Assembly (NCBI GenBank): GCA_046152955.1
Contig: JBJXGA010000401.1
Span: 1 to 63,517 of the forward strand
DNA: 63,517 nucleotides
From: SIAF01 sp046152955
Lineage (GTDB): Bacteria > Planctomycetota > Planctomycetia > Planctomycetales > Planctomycetaceae
Reading direction: 5' to 3'
Shown piece by piece: positions 56,771 to 63,517 of this stretch (its first letter is position 1; the number at the start of each line of letters is the position of its first letter). The notes under the pieces were generated by a model. The model had not been told where the DNA came from and did no database searches. It was given only the letters and a program-made list of their open reading frames with translations. The position numbers and the translations under genes were made by a program.

Positions 56771-58159
56771 TCAATACGCCTGATACTCCGGCAACGACAG
56801 CATGACTCCCAGCAATTGCCGCGTCTTGAGGGCTCGAAAGCCCTCATCATTGTGAAACATGGCTGGTTGCGGCCCCTCTTCTTCGTTGGTGACGGCAAAC
56901 GTGATGAGTTCCTGCCGCGTTTCTTCGGCCAAAGCCTTTTGGAACAACAACTCGGCCAGAATGTCCACGACCGCCTCGGGAGAGCTGATTTCGGGAGACA
57001 CGAACTGCTCCACCGGACAATGCGCCTGGAACGGATTGTCCCCGGCGTTGAGCTCGGCAATCCCATTGGCAAACGACAATCGCGCGGCAAGCGACGTGGA
57101 GTTGATCCACTGCTCTTCTCCATCCCAACCTTTGACGCTGGGGGGCATTAGCAGCGCCTGTCCCATCTGGGTCAATTGGGGGGCCAGGTCGAATGCCGCC
57201 TGCCGCACCCCCAGGGTCCGCACGAGGCCGACGACGAATTCCGCCGGACTGGAGATTCGCGCGCGGCGACATTCCTCGGAGAAGAAATACTGCGATTGAA
57301 ACAGCTCCTTCAGAAAGAGCTTGACGTTGAGCTGCGTCCGATCGAACAATTCTGCCGCTTCGGCGACCACCTGATCCGAGGGGTCCGGAGCGGCGAAGAA
57401 CCGGAGCAACTTGCGGGCGATGAAGCGGGACGTGGCCGGCTGGGCCAGCAGGAGATCGATCACATCGCTGCCATCAAAGCGACCGCGGCGGCCGAGAATT
57501 CGCTTGGGACCGGCATCGTGCTCTTCGGGGTTGAAGACGAATTGAACACCATTGCGATGCCAGCCGGTAAAGGCCCGCGCCGATTCGAGCACGTCCTGCT
57601 CCGTATACGTCCCGATGCCGCAGGTGAACAGTTCCATCAGTTCGCGGGCAAAGTTCTCATTGGGGTGCGCTTTCGTATTCGACTCGCCGTCGAGCCAGAC
57701 GAGCATTGCCGGATCGCGGGCCATGGCCAACACCAGATCGCGAAAACTCCCCCAGGCGTGCTCGCGGAGCGTGTCAATCTGACGCATCATCAACTGCGAA
57801 TCGGCCACCTTATTGAAGCTGGTGGCAAAATGTCCGTGCCAGAACAGCGTCAATTTCTCCCGCAACGGCACGCGCGTATTCACCATCCGGTAAATCCACC
57901 AACCCTGAGCGAGGGTGGGATCGGCCCCATTCAGCAGCTTTCCATTGATGGCGTCGAACGTCGCCTGGAACGCCTGGTCTTCGTCGGGGGCCTCGGCGAA
58001 CAACTCATCCAGCGTATCCATCAGCCCGCGGTCGACGGCAGCCGCAATCTCGCCGGGGCTGGCGCCAAATCCAGCTCGCCGGAGCAGATGCGCGGCCGCG
58101 TCGGAATCGAATGGATGCGTGTCGTCAGGTTCCCACGGAGCAAGCAATTTGAGGGACAT
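56771..58159 (-). CDS. DUF1800 domain-containing protein
   Basis: The ATG at 58159, with GAGG upstream, gives 462 residues. The DUF1800 pattern is clear: AAHLLRRAGFGASPGEIAAA, then LTLFWHGHFATSFNKV and NENFARELMELFTCGIG TY. The later block RFIARKLLRFFAAPDP is also typical. No clear signal peptide is present. The partner DUF1501 gene follows. Their function is unknown, but the pair is widespread in planctomycetes and other environmental bacteria. A longer frame to 58207 would add 16 unconserved residues. Confidence 0.9.
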   Translation of the reverse strand: MSLKLLAPWEPDDTHPFDSDAAAHLLRRAGFGASPGEIAAAVDRGLMDTLDELFAEAPDEDQAFQATFDAINGKLLNGADPTLAQGWWIYRMVNTRVPLREKLTLFWHGHFATSFNKVADSQLMMRQIDTLREHAWGSFRDLVLAMARDPAMLVWLDGESNTKAHPNENFARELMELFTCGIGTYTEQDVLESARAFTGWHRNGVQFVFNPEEHDAGPKRILGRRGRFDGSDVIDLLLAQPATSRFIARKLLRFFAAPDPSDQVVAEAAELFDRTQLNVKLFLKELFQSQYFFSEECRRARISSPAEFVVGLVRTLGVRQAAFDLAPQLTQMGQALLMPPSVKGWDGEEQWINSTSLAARLSFANGIAELNAGDNPFQAHCPVEQFVSPEISSPEAVVDILAELLFQKALAEETRQELITFAVTNEEEGPQPAMFHNDEGFRALKTRQLLGVMLSLPEYQAY

Positions 58160-58547
58160 GATCCCGTCCTCGAAACTTGGTGAATGCGGAGAGGGTTTGC
58201 CCACCACTGGCGATTCCCTCGCGTTGACGGAAACCGAGTGCAGTCCGGCCCATTATAGGCGCGGGTCTTAGTTTGTCCTGCAAAAATCACTGGGTTTGTG
58301 CTGCAAAAAAAATCATTGGCGACGAGCAAGTTACAGATGGTGTCATTCAATCCGTGCTCTGGTTGACGCAGGGCAGAGATTCGAAAGGCTCCCAACAAAT
58401 CAGAATATACTGATGCGTTGGCGACGAGCCGCGCTGGGCTTGATAATCCGCGGTCCCCAAGTGTGTTTTGCCTCGGTCGAACGACCGTTGCGACGCCCCA
58501 TACTTGGAAGCGAACGACCATTGGCGGTGGACCTTTTCGGCAGCACG
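58160..58547. other. Repeat-rich intergenic region
   Basis: These 388 bp contain no convincing gene. They hold an imperfect tandem duplication of TTTGTCCTGCAAAAATCACT-type units at 58272-58320, two copies of TTGGCGACGAGC (58316-58327 and 58418-58429), and copy A of the flanking repeat described at 58356-58420. Confidence 0.5.
58356..58420. repeat. Flanking repeat copy A
   Basis: This 65-base stretch opens with GCTCTGGTTGACG and closes with AATCAG, a few bases, and TGATGCGTTG. The same blocks in the same order occur in copy B at 59471-59549, on the other side of the membrane-protein gene. The middles differ in length. Confidence 0.5.
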
Positions 58548-59360
58548 TCAATCATCACGTCCCACATATTTGGGCTCCCCGCTCTCAAACTCAACTCTCC
58601 AAATGCCGTGGTCGTCACCGGCAAGCGAGAATTCCAGTGTGTAGAGGTGTGGCTTGTCCTCCCATAAAAAGCTTAGCAAGTAGAACTTGAACGCGCCCGG
58701 TCGAACGCTTGGGTCCAGCGCGCGGAGAAATTCGAGCGCGGCCCGCTCCACCTCGGGAAAGCACTCGATCACGTCGCGCACCTGGTCGAGCAGCTCGGAG
58801 TCGGGTGCTGTGTCAGTGCCGGCAATGCAGAACCCGATGCTCCGGCCGTCACGCTGTGCTTCTCCGTTCCAAAGGCCGGAATCATGCTTGAGAAGACCGA
58901 ATTCAGGATGCCGGAATTCAACTGGCGGCTTGGCGGCAAACAGTGATCTGAGGCGTTGGAACATGCGGTTGCCGACCGTGGGATCAGCGAGTTCTCGTCC
59001 GGGGCAATGGCTTGCAAACTCAGTCAGCCCAATGGTTGCAGCACCAAGCGCGCCACCTATGAATCCGATGATCAGAATTGGCGCCAGTGCTTCAGTGTAA
59101 TCTCCTGGCATCAAATAGCCGCGCGGTGAAATCCACAAAACGTCCGCAACGAACCAGGCAAGCGTCACAGCAGGGCCACACCCAAAGGCGGCTACTGCGA
59201 GCCACCAACGTGGCTTTGATGTCTCAGACGCGGGCTTGATCCAATGGAGTACGACAACAGCCAGGACGATCAGCAGAGCGACAGCAACAAGATTGCCGCG
59301 CATGTCGACCATCGCAAGCGGATGACCGGGGAAATCGTGAAGAAGCAGACAACGAATCAT
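58548..59360 (-). CDS. Membrane protein of unknown function with a C-terminal soluble domain
   Basis: This 270-residue protein has three hydrophobic segments (LVAVALLIVLAVVVLHWI, LAVAAFGCGPAVTLAWFVAD, and ILIIGFIGGALGAATIGLTE). After about residue 140 comes a soluble domain with a start like FRHPEFGLLKHDSGLWNGEA and an end like KPHLYTLEFSLAGDDHGIWR. The domain resembles small proteins found in polymorphic-toxin immunity loci, but I cannot name it. The start is uncertain: ATGs at 59312 and 59303 are alternatives. Codon use and flanking repeats suggest it may be a recent arrival. Confidence 0.65.
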   Translation of the reverse strand: MIRCLLLHDFPGHPLAMVDMRGNLVAVALLIVLAVVVLHWIKPASETSKPRWWLAVAAFGCGPAVTLAWFVADVLWISPRGYLMPGDYTEALAPILIIGFIGGALGAATIGLTEFASHCPGRELADPTVGNRMFQRLRSLFAAKPPVEFRHPEFGLLKHDSGLWNGEAQRDGRSIGFCIAGTDTAPDSELLDQVRDVIECFPEVERAALEFLRALDPSVRPGAFKFYLLSFLWEDKPHLYTLEFSLAGDDHGIWRVEFESGEPKYVGRDD

Positions 59361-59470
59361 TGGTATCCCATCGGGTCATCCTATGTGCCAAGAGTCCCCA
59401 GGGTCAATGCGACCGAATGTGTCCGACGGGCTCAATGAGATCAGGTCGTCGAAGGCGTGCTTCGAGAATC

Positions 59471-59549
59471 GCTCTGGTTGACGGCAGCCGGTTGACGGGA
59501 GCCTGGGGATTGAAGATAACTTATCTAATCAGGCCATATTGATGCGTTG
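59471..59549. repeat. Flanking repeat copy B
   Basis: This 79-base stretch shares GCTCTGGTTGACG at its start and AATCAG...TGATGCGTTG at its end with copy A (58356-58420). It lies upstream of the PSD1/DUF1549 gene. Confidence 0.5.
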
Positions 59550-59637
59550 AGCGGGAATGCTGGCCGTTGCGCTTTGCAGTCCACGACCGACTCAACATCG
59601 TGGACGATTGAATTCGATCAGATTGCCGTCGCCCTGA

Positions 59638-62388
59638 GTGACCATGAATCTATCCCGCGTCGAGTTTGGAATGGCCCCCTTCCGGCGGCAACAGATCGGT
59701 CGGACGGTTGAACGGCTATTGTCGGTCCTGTCCCGCGGGCTGTGGCAGGTGGTCGTCACTCTCTGTTGCGGGCTTTCGCTGTCGGGAGCGAGCGTCGGCG
59801 ATGAACCAGACGCCTCCAGCGCAACACCGCAGTTCGAACGGGACGTTCATCCGCTCCTCAAGACCTATTGCTGGAAATGCCACGGCGGCGACGGCTTCGC
59901 GGCCGAGCTGGACCTGCGCTCGCTCCCTTTGATCGCCAAGGGGAGCAAGAGTGGAAAGGTTCTGGTCCCCGGCGCGGCGGAGAAGAGTCCGCTGTATCAG
60001 AAGCTGGCTGCCAAAGAGATGCCCCCCGGCAATGAACTCAAGCCGACCGAGGCGCATATCCAGACGATTAAGGCGTGGATCGAAGCGGGAGCCCCGGCTC
60101 GCTACCAGGGAGGGGGACTCACTGTCGAGGAGGCCCCGCCGCTGGAAGAGAATGACCGGCAATGGTGGGCCTTTCGAACGCCCGTGCGCCCCCCTCTGCC
60201 TGTGGTTCGCGAGGCACACCTGGTCCGCACGCCGATTGATGCGTTCCTGCTGGCCAAATTGGAACAACGACAATGGTCGTTTTCCCCCGAAGCCGACCGG
60301 GTGAGCTTGCTCCGACGGGCGTTTCTGGACCTCGTCGGTCTCCCCCCCACCCCCGAAGAGGCCGCGCTGTTCCTGAATGACCAGGCGCCCGGGGCGTGGG
60401 AGCGGTTGATCGATCGGTTGCTCGATTCGCCTCACTATGGCGAACGGTGGGGGAGGCACTGGCTGGATGCCGCGGGCTACGTCGATGTCATTGGCACCGA
60501 CAACGACGCCAGCATCATCGAGTTGCGTGAGGGAGTCTGGCAGTACCGCGACTATGTGGTCCGGGCGTTCAACGAGGACAAGCCGTATGACCGGTTCCTC
60601 CTCGAACAGCTTGCTGGCGACGAGTTGATCGACTGGCGCAACGCCCCCCGGTTCACCCCCGAGATCAAAAATCTGCTGGTGGCCACTGGATTTCTGCGAC
60701 AGGCCGCCGACGTCACGTATGCTCCCGAGCTCAACACGGCCGATATTCGTCACCAGGTGCTCTACGACACGCTGCAAATCTTCTCGTCCAACGTACTGGG
60801 ACTGACCGTGCATTGTGCGCAGTGCCATTCCCACAAGTTCGACCCACTGGCGCAGGCTGACTATTACCGGTTCCTGGCGGTGTTCGCTCCCGCCTACAAT
60901 GTGCAGAATTGGAAGCATTCCAAAGAGCGGCATCTGCCCGATGTTTCCGCCGCGGAAAAGCAGGCCATTGACGATCACAACGCGCAGGTTGATCGGCAGG
61001 TCGCCGACTTCAACAAACAACTGGGGGAGTTGCGCGCACCGGTGCGACAGAACCTGTTCGACGCGCGACTGGCGGCGCTCCCGGAAGCGATTCGGCAAGA
61101 CACGAAGAGCGCCGTCGAGACCCCCGCCGACAAGCGGACCGAAGTTCAAAAATACCTGGCGGACAAACTGGGGGGACTGCTGGCGGTCAAACCGGAGGAG
61201 ATCGCTGCCGCCCTCGATGAACCGGCGCGGCAGCGTGTCGCGACGCTCGAGCAACAACTCGCCGCCGCGCAAGGCTCGCGGAGAAGTTATGGCAAGATTC
61301 AGGCGATCTGGGAGGTCTCAGCTCCACCGGCGGCGTATCTGTATCGCCGCGGGGGCTACGAAACCCCCGGCCCCCTGGTCGCCCCAGGGTTTCCTAAGAT
61401 TCTGACGGAAGCGGTCGCGCCGCCGGCGCTGGCCGCAGCGCCGGGAGCCTCCTCCTCAGGCTATCGCACTGCGTTGGCGCAGTGGCTGGTTCAGCCTCGG
61501 CATCCTCTGACGGCGCGGGTGGTCGTCAATCGGGTGTGGCAACAATATTTCGGTCGCGGGATCGTCAGCACGCCCGACAATTTTGGCCGCTCCGGAGCGC
61601 TCCCCTCGCACCCGGAACTGCTCGACTGGCTGGCGACTGAGTTCATGCGCTCGGGATGGAGTTTCAAAAAGCTGCACCGGCTGATCATGACCTCGGCCGT
61701 GTATCGGCAGTCGTCGCAGACGTCGCTCGCGACCGCCGCGTCGGGCGCCTCCACGCCGACCGCGGCGGAGCCCCAGAGCGAGGATCCGGACAATCTGCTA
61801 TTGAGCCGAATGCCGTTGCGGCGATTGGAATCGGAGATCATTCGCGATGCGCTGCTGGCGGTCAGCGGACGGCTGGACGGCGCCACCGGAGGGCCTCCCG
61901 TCCCGGTCAAACCGCTTCCCGACGGGATGGTGGTGGTCGAAACGCAAAACCTGCCGGCCGGGCAAAGCCCCTTTCGGCGGAGTCTCTATCTTGTGACGCG
62001 GCGCAACTACCAGCCGACGGAGCTGAGCGTGTTTGATCAGCCGATCGTCGCCACCAATTGCACGCGCCGCACGAGCGCCGCAGTCGCGTTGCAGTCGCTG
62101 GCGATGCTCAACGGTCAGTTCGTCACCGAGCAATCGGAGGCGTTCGCCCGCCGGGTGATCGCCGCCGCCGGGAGCGATGAGCCACAGCGGATCGATCTGG
62201 CATTTCGCCTGGCGCTGGCCCGCTCCCCCACTGCCGAAGAACTTGAGCTCAGTCGCCAGTTGCTGGCCAGGCAGCGACAGCGAAAGGGGGCTGAGCCGGA
62301 GACGACGCCGGCCCAGGCCGACGGCGAGGCGCTCTTTCATCTGTGTCATATGCTGCTCAACACGAATGAGTTCCTGTATGTTCCCTGA
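59638..62388 (+). CDS. PSD1/DUF1549/DUF1553 secreted cytochrome-type protein
   Basis: This 916-residue protein has a signal-like hydrophobic segment (WQVVVTLCCGLSLSGASVG). A PSD1 domain follows with a haem c site (CWKCHGGDGFAAELDLRS) and a distal Met probably in AKEMPPG. DUF1549 comes next (PIDAFLLAKLEQRQWSFSPE, LDLVGLPPTPEEA, YGERWGRHWLDAAGYVD). DUF1553 is near the C terminus (VVVNRVWQQYFGRGIVSTPD, LLLSRMPLRRLESEIIRDAL). It starts at GTG 59638 or ATG 59644. Its last codons overlap the start of the next DUF1501 gene, the usual partner. The substrate and redox role are unknown. Confidence 0.92.
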   Translation: MTMNLSRVEFGMAPFRRQQIGRTVERLLSVLSRGLWQVVVTLCCGLSLSGASVGDEPDASSATPQFERDVHPLLKTYCWKCHGGDGFAAELDLRSLPLIAKGSKSGKVLVPGAAEKSPLYQKLAAKEMPPGNELKPTEAHIQTIKAWIEAGAPARYQGGGLTVEEAPPLEENDRQWWAFRTPVRPPLPVVREAHLVRTPIDAFLLAKLEQRQWSFSPEADRVSLLRRAFLDLVGLPPTPEEAALFLNDQAPGAWERLIDRLLDSPHYGERWGRHWLDAAGYVDVIGTDNDASIIELREGVWQYRDYVVRAFNEDKPYDRFLLEQLAGDELIDWRNAPRFTPEIKNLLVATGFLRQAADVTYAPELNTADIRHQVLYDTLQIFSSNVLGLTVHCAQCHSHKFDPLAQADYYRFLAVFAPAYNVQNWKHSKERHLPDVSAAEKQAIDDHNAQVDRQVADFNKQLGELRAPVRQNLFDARLAALPEAIRQDTKSAVETPADKRTEVQKYLADKLGGLLAVKPEEIAAALDEPARQRVATLEQQLAAAQGSRRSYGKIQAIWEVSAPPAAYLYRRGGYETPGPLVAPGFPKILTEAVAPPALAAAPGASSSGYRTALAQWLVQPRHPLTARVVVNRVWQQYFGRGIVSTPDNFGRSGALPSHPELLDWLATEFMRSGWSFKKLHRLIMTSAVYRQSSQTSLATAASGASTPTAAEPQSEDPDNLLLSRMPLRRLESEIIRDALLAVSGRLDGATGGPPVPVKPLPDGMVVVETQNLPAGQSPFRRSLYLVTRRNYQPTELSVFDQPIVATNCTRRTSAAVALQSLAMLNGQFVTEQSEAFARRVIAAAGSDEPQRIDLAFRLALARSPTAEELELSRQLLARQRQRKGAEPETTPAQADGEALFHLCHMLLNTNEFLYVP

Positions 62389-63517
62389 AATCGATTCCGG
62401 TGTACGATCCAGTCTCCAGACGGCGCTTTCCCGTCGCGACATGCTGCGGCTGTCGGGGCTCGGTTTCGGCTCGCTGGCGTTGCAGACGCTGCTGGCGGAG
62501 CAGCGCGCCGCGGCGGCCGGCGTTCAGGCTCTCGATTTGCGTCCCCGGCAGGCGCATTTTGAGCCGCGGGCGCGCAGCGTGATCATGCTCATGCAGAACG
62601 GCGGCCCCAGTCAGATGGAGCTGTTCGATCCCAAGCCGGAACTCGACAAGCACCACGGACGGCAGCATTCGCTGAAGGTGGAGATGTTTCAGACCGGCAG
62701 CGAACAAAACACGCTGCTGAAAAGCGTCTTCGCGTTCCGCAAGTACGGCGCGTGCGGGATGGAAATGTCGGAAGTCATTCCGCACATCGGCGGGGTCGCG
62801 GACGACCTGTGCCTGGTGCGCTCGATGCACACCGAGCACAACAATCACACCGAAGCGCTGATCATGATCAACACGGGGAAGATCTTCCAGGGAAAGCCCG
62901 CCCTGGGAGCCTGGATCAGCTACGCGCTGGGAACCGAGAATCAAAACCTTCCCGCGTACATCGTCCTCCGCGATCCGGCCGGCTACAACACCAGCGGCTC
63001 GCTCACCTGGAGCTCGGGCTGGCTCCCGGCCCTCTATCGGGGGACGGAATTCAGCGCCCAGGGAGCGCCGATTCTCAATCTCAAATCGGCCCGTCCCGCT
63101 CTGGCGGGCGCTCAAGTGGACGATCTGGAGTTTCTGGCGCGGCTCAATCGCTTGCATCAGCGGCGTCATTCCGCCGATGGCGAACTGGAGACCCGCATTC
63201 AAAACTACGAATTGGCGGCCCGCATGCAACTTGCCGCGGGCGATCTCGTCGATCTTTCGCGCGAAACGGAAGCGACGCAAAAACTGTATGGCCTCGACAA
63301 GCCAGAGACGCAGGGGTACGGTCTGCGCTGCCTGATGGCCCGCAAACTGGTCGAGGCGGGAGTGCGATTCGTGCAAGTGTTTCCGCGTCCCTTCCAGCCG
63401 TGGGACACCCACAGCAAGACCAAGGAGGAACTGGGATCGATCTGCGCCGCCTGCGACCAGCCCAGTGCCGCCCTGATCACCGACCTCAAGCAGCGCGGCC
63501 TGCTGGACAACACGATC
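62378..63517 (+). CDS. DUF1501 domain-containing secreted protein (3' end outside window)
   Basis: The ATG at 62378 lies inside the end of the DUF1549/DUF1553 gene (11-bp overlap), and the frame is open to the window edge, so 380 residues are visible. A Tat-type signal is present (LSRRDMLRLSGLGFGSLALQ). DUF1501 blocks follow: SVIMLMQNGGPSQMELFDPK, RSMHTEHNNHTEALIMINTG, and RFVQVFPRPFQPWDTHSKTK. The overlap fixes the operon with the PSD1/DUF1549/DUF1553 gene, the standard planctomycete pair. Confidence 0.92.
   Translation, partial: MFPEIDSGVRSSLQTALSRRDMLRLSGLGFGSLALQTLLAEQRAAAAGVQALDLRPRQAHFEPRARSVIMLMQNGGPSQMELFDPKPELDKHHGRQHSLKVEMFQTGSEQNTLLKSVFAFRKYGACGMEMSEVIPHIGGVADDLCLVRSMHTEHNNHTEALIMINTGKIFQGKPALGAWISYALGTENQNLPAYIVLRDPAGYNTSGSLTWSSGWLPALYRGTEFSAQGAPILNLKSARPALAGAQVDDLEFLARLNRLHQRRHSADGELETRIQNYELAARMQLAAGDLVDLSRETEATQKLYGLDKPETQGYGLRCLMARKLVEAGVRFVQVFPRPFQPWDTHSKTKEELGSICAACDQPSAALITDLKQRGLLDNTI

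Overview
The window looks like chromosomal DNA of a planctomycete of the order Planctomycetales. The base composition is GC-rich, and families that are abundant in that phylum recur: DUF1501 (three copies), DUF1549/DUF1553 with a PSD1 haem-binding domain, DUF1800, DUF1559, DUF1570, small Tyr/Pro-rich secreted proteins, and FG-GAP/TPR pairs. I found no tRNA, rRNA, CRISPR array or complete insertion sequence. The first gene and the last gene are cut by the window edges.

Layout. 1-4 kb: the tail of an Rpn-type protein, a DacZ-like diadenylate cyclase (c-di-AMP), a secreted unknown protein, a DUF962/Mpo1-like protein and a UPF0173 metallo-hydrolase. 4-9.4 kb: an ethanolamine-type permease with a small membrane protein, then a surface-polysaccharide cluster of two GT2 glycosyltransferases and an O-antigen ligase. 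9.4-21.4 kb: an LplT-like transporter fused to a degenerate acyltransferase domain, followed by envelope and secreted proteins (DUF1501, DUF1570, a Gly/Pro-repeat DUF1559 lipoprotein, an alginate-export-type porin and a large secreted unknown). 21.4-31.4 kb: topA, a PpiD/SurA-like membrane chaperone, a zinc-ribbon/HEAT protein, lexA and an OmpH/Skp-like chaperone. 31.6-37 kb: a 1379-residue protein built like an inverse autotransporter (barrel plus beta-helix), and two small secreted proteins behind a strong terminator.

37-46 kb: an overlapping parC-like/parE-like type II topoisomerase operon, the remnant of an acetylxylan/glucuronoyl-esterase-type hydrolase directly after the parE-like stop, hflX, and a two-gene Septu-type (PtuA ATPase plus PtuB HNH) anti-phage operon whose nuclease gene carries an in-frame amber codon. 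46-55.4 kb: an FG-GAP/TPR gene pair, a zinc-ribbon membrane protein with a clear promoter, a GlcD-GlcF-type FAD/Fe-S oxidoreductase, the molybdopterin genes moaD-moaE-moaA, and a cysteine-desulfurase-family gene. 55.4-63.5 kb: a DUF1800-DUF1501 pair, a membrane protein flanked by decayed repeats, and a PSD1/DUF1549/DUF1553-DUF1501 pair that runs off the end.

The points most worth a second look are: the Septu-type operon with the amber codon inside ptuB; the inverse-autotransporter-like giant protein with calcium-loop motifs; Ile and Glu at the two quinolone-determining positions of the ParC-like subunit; the esterase remnant abutting the parE-like stop; a decayed second copy of the lexA 3' end; and a 21-bp element shared upstream of two unrelated genes.
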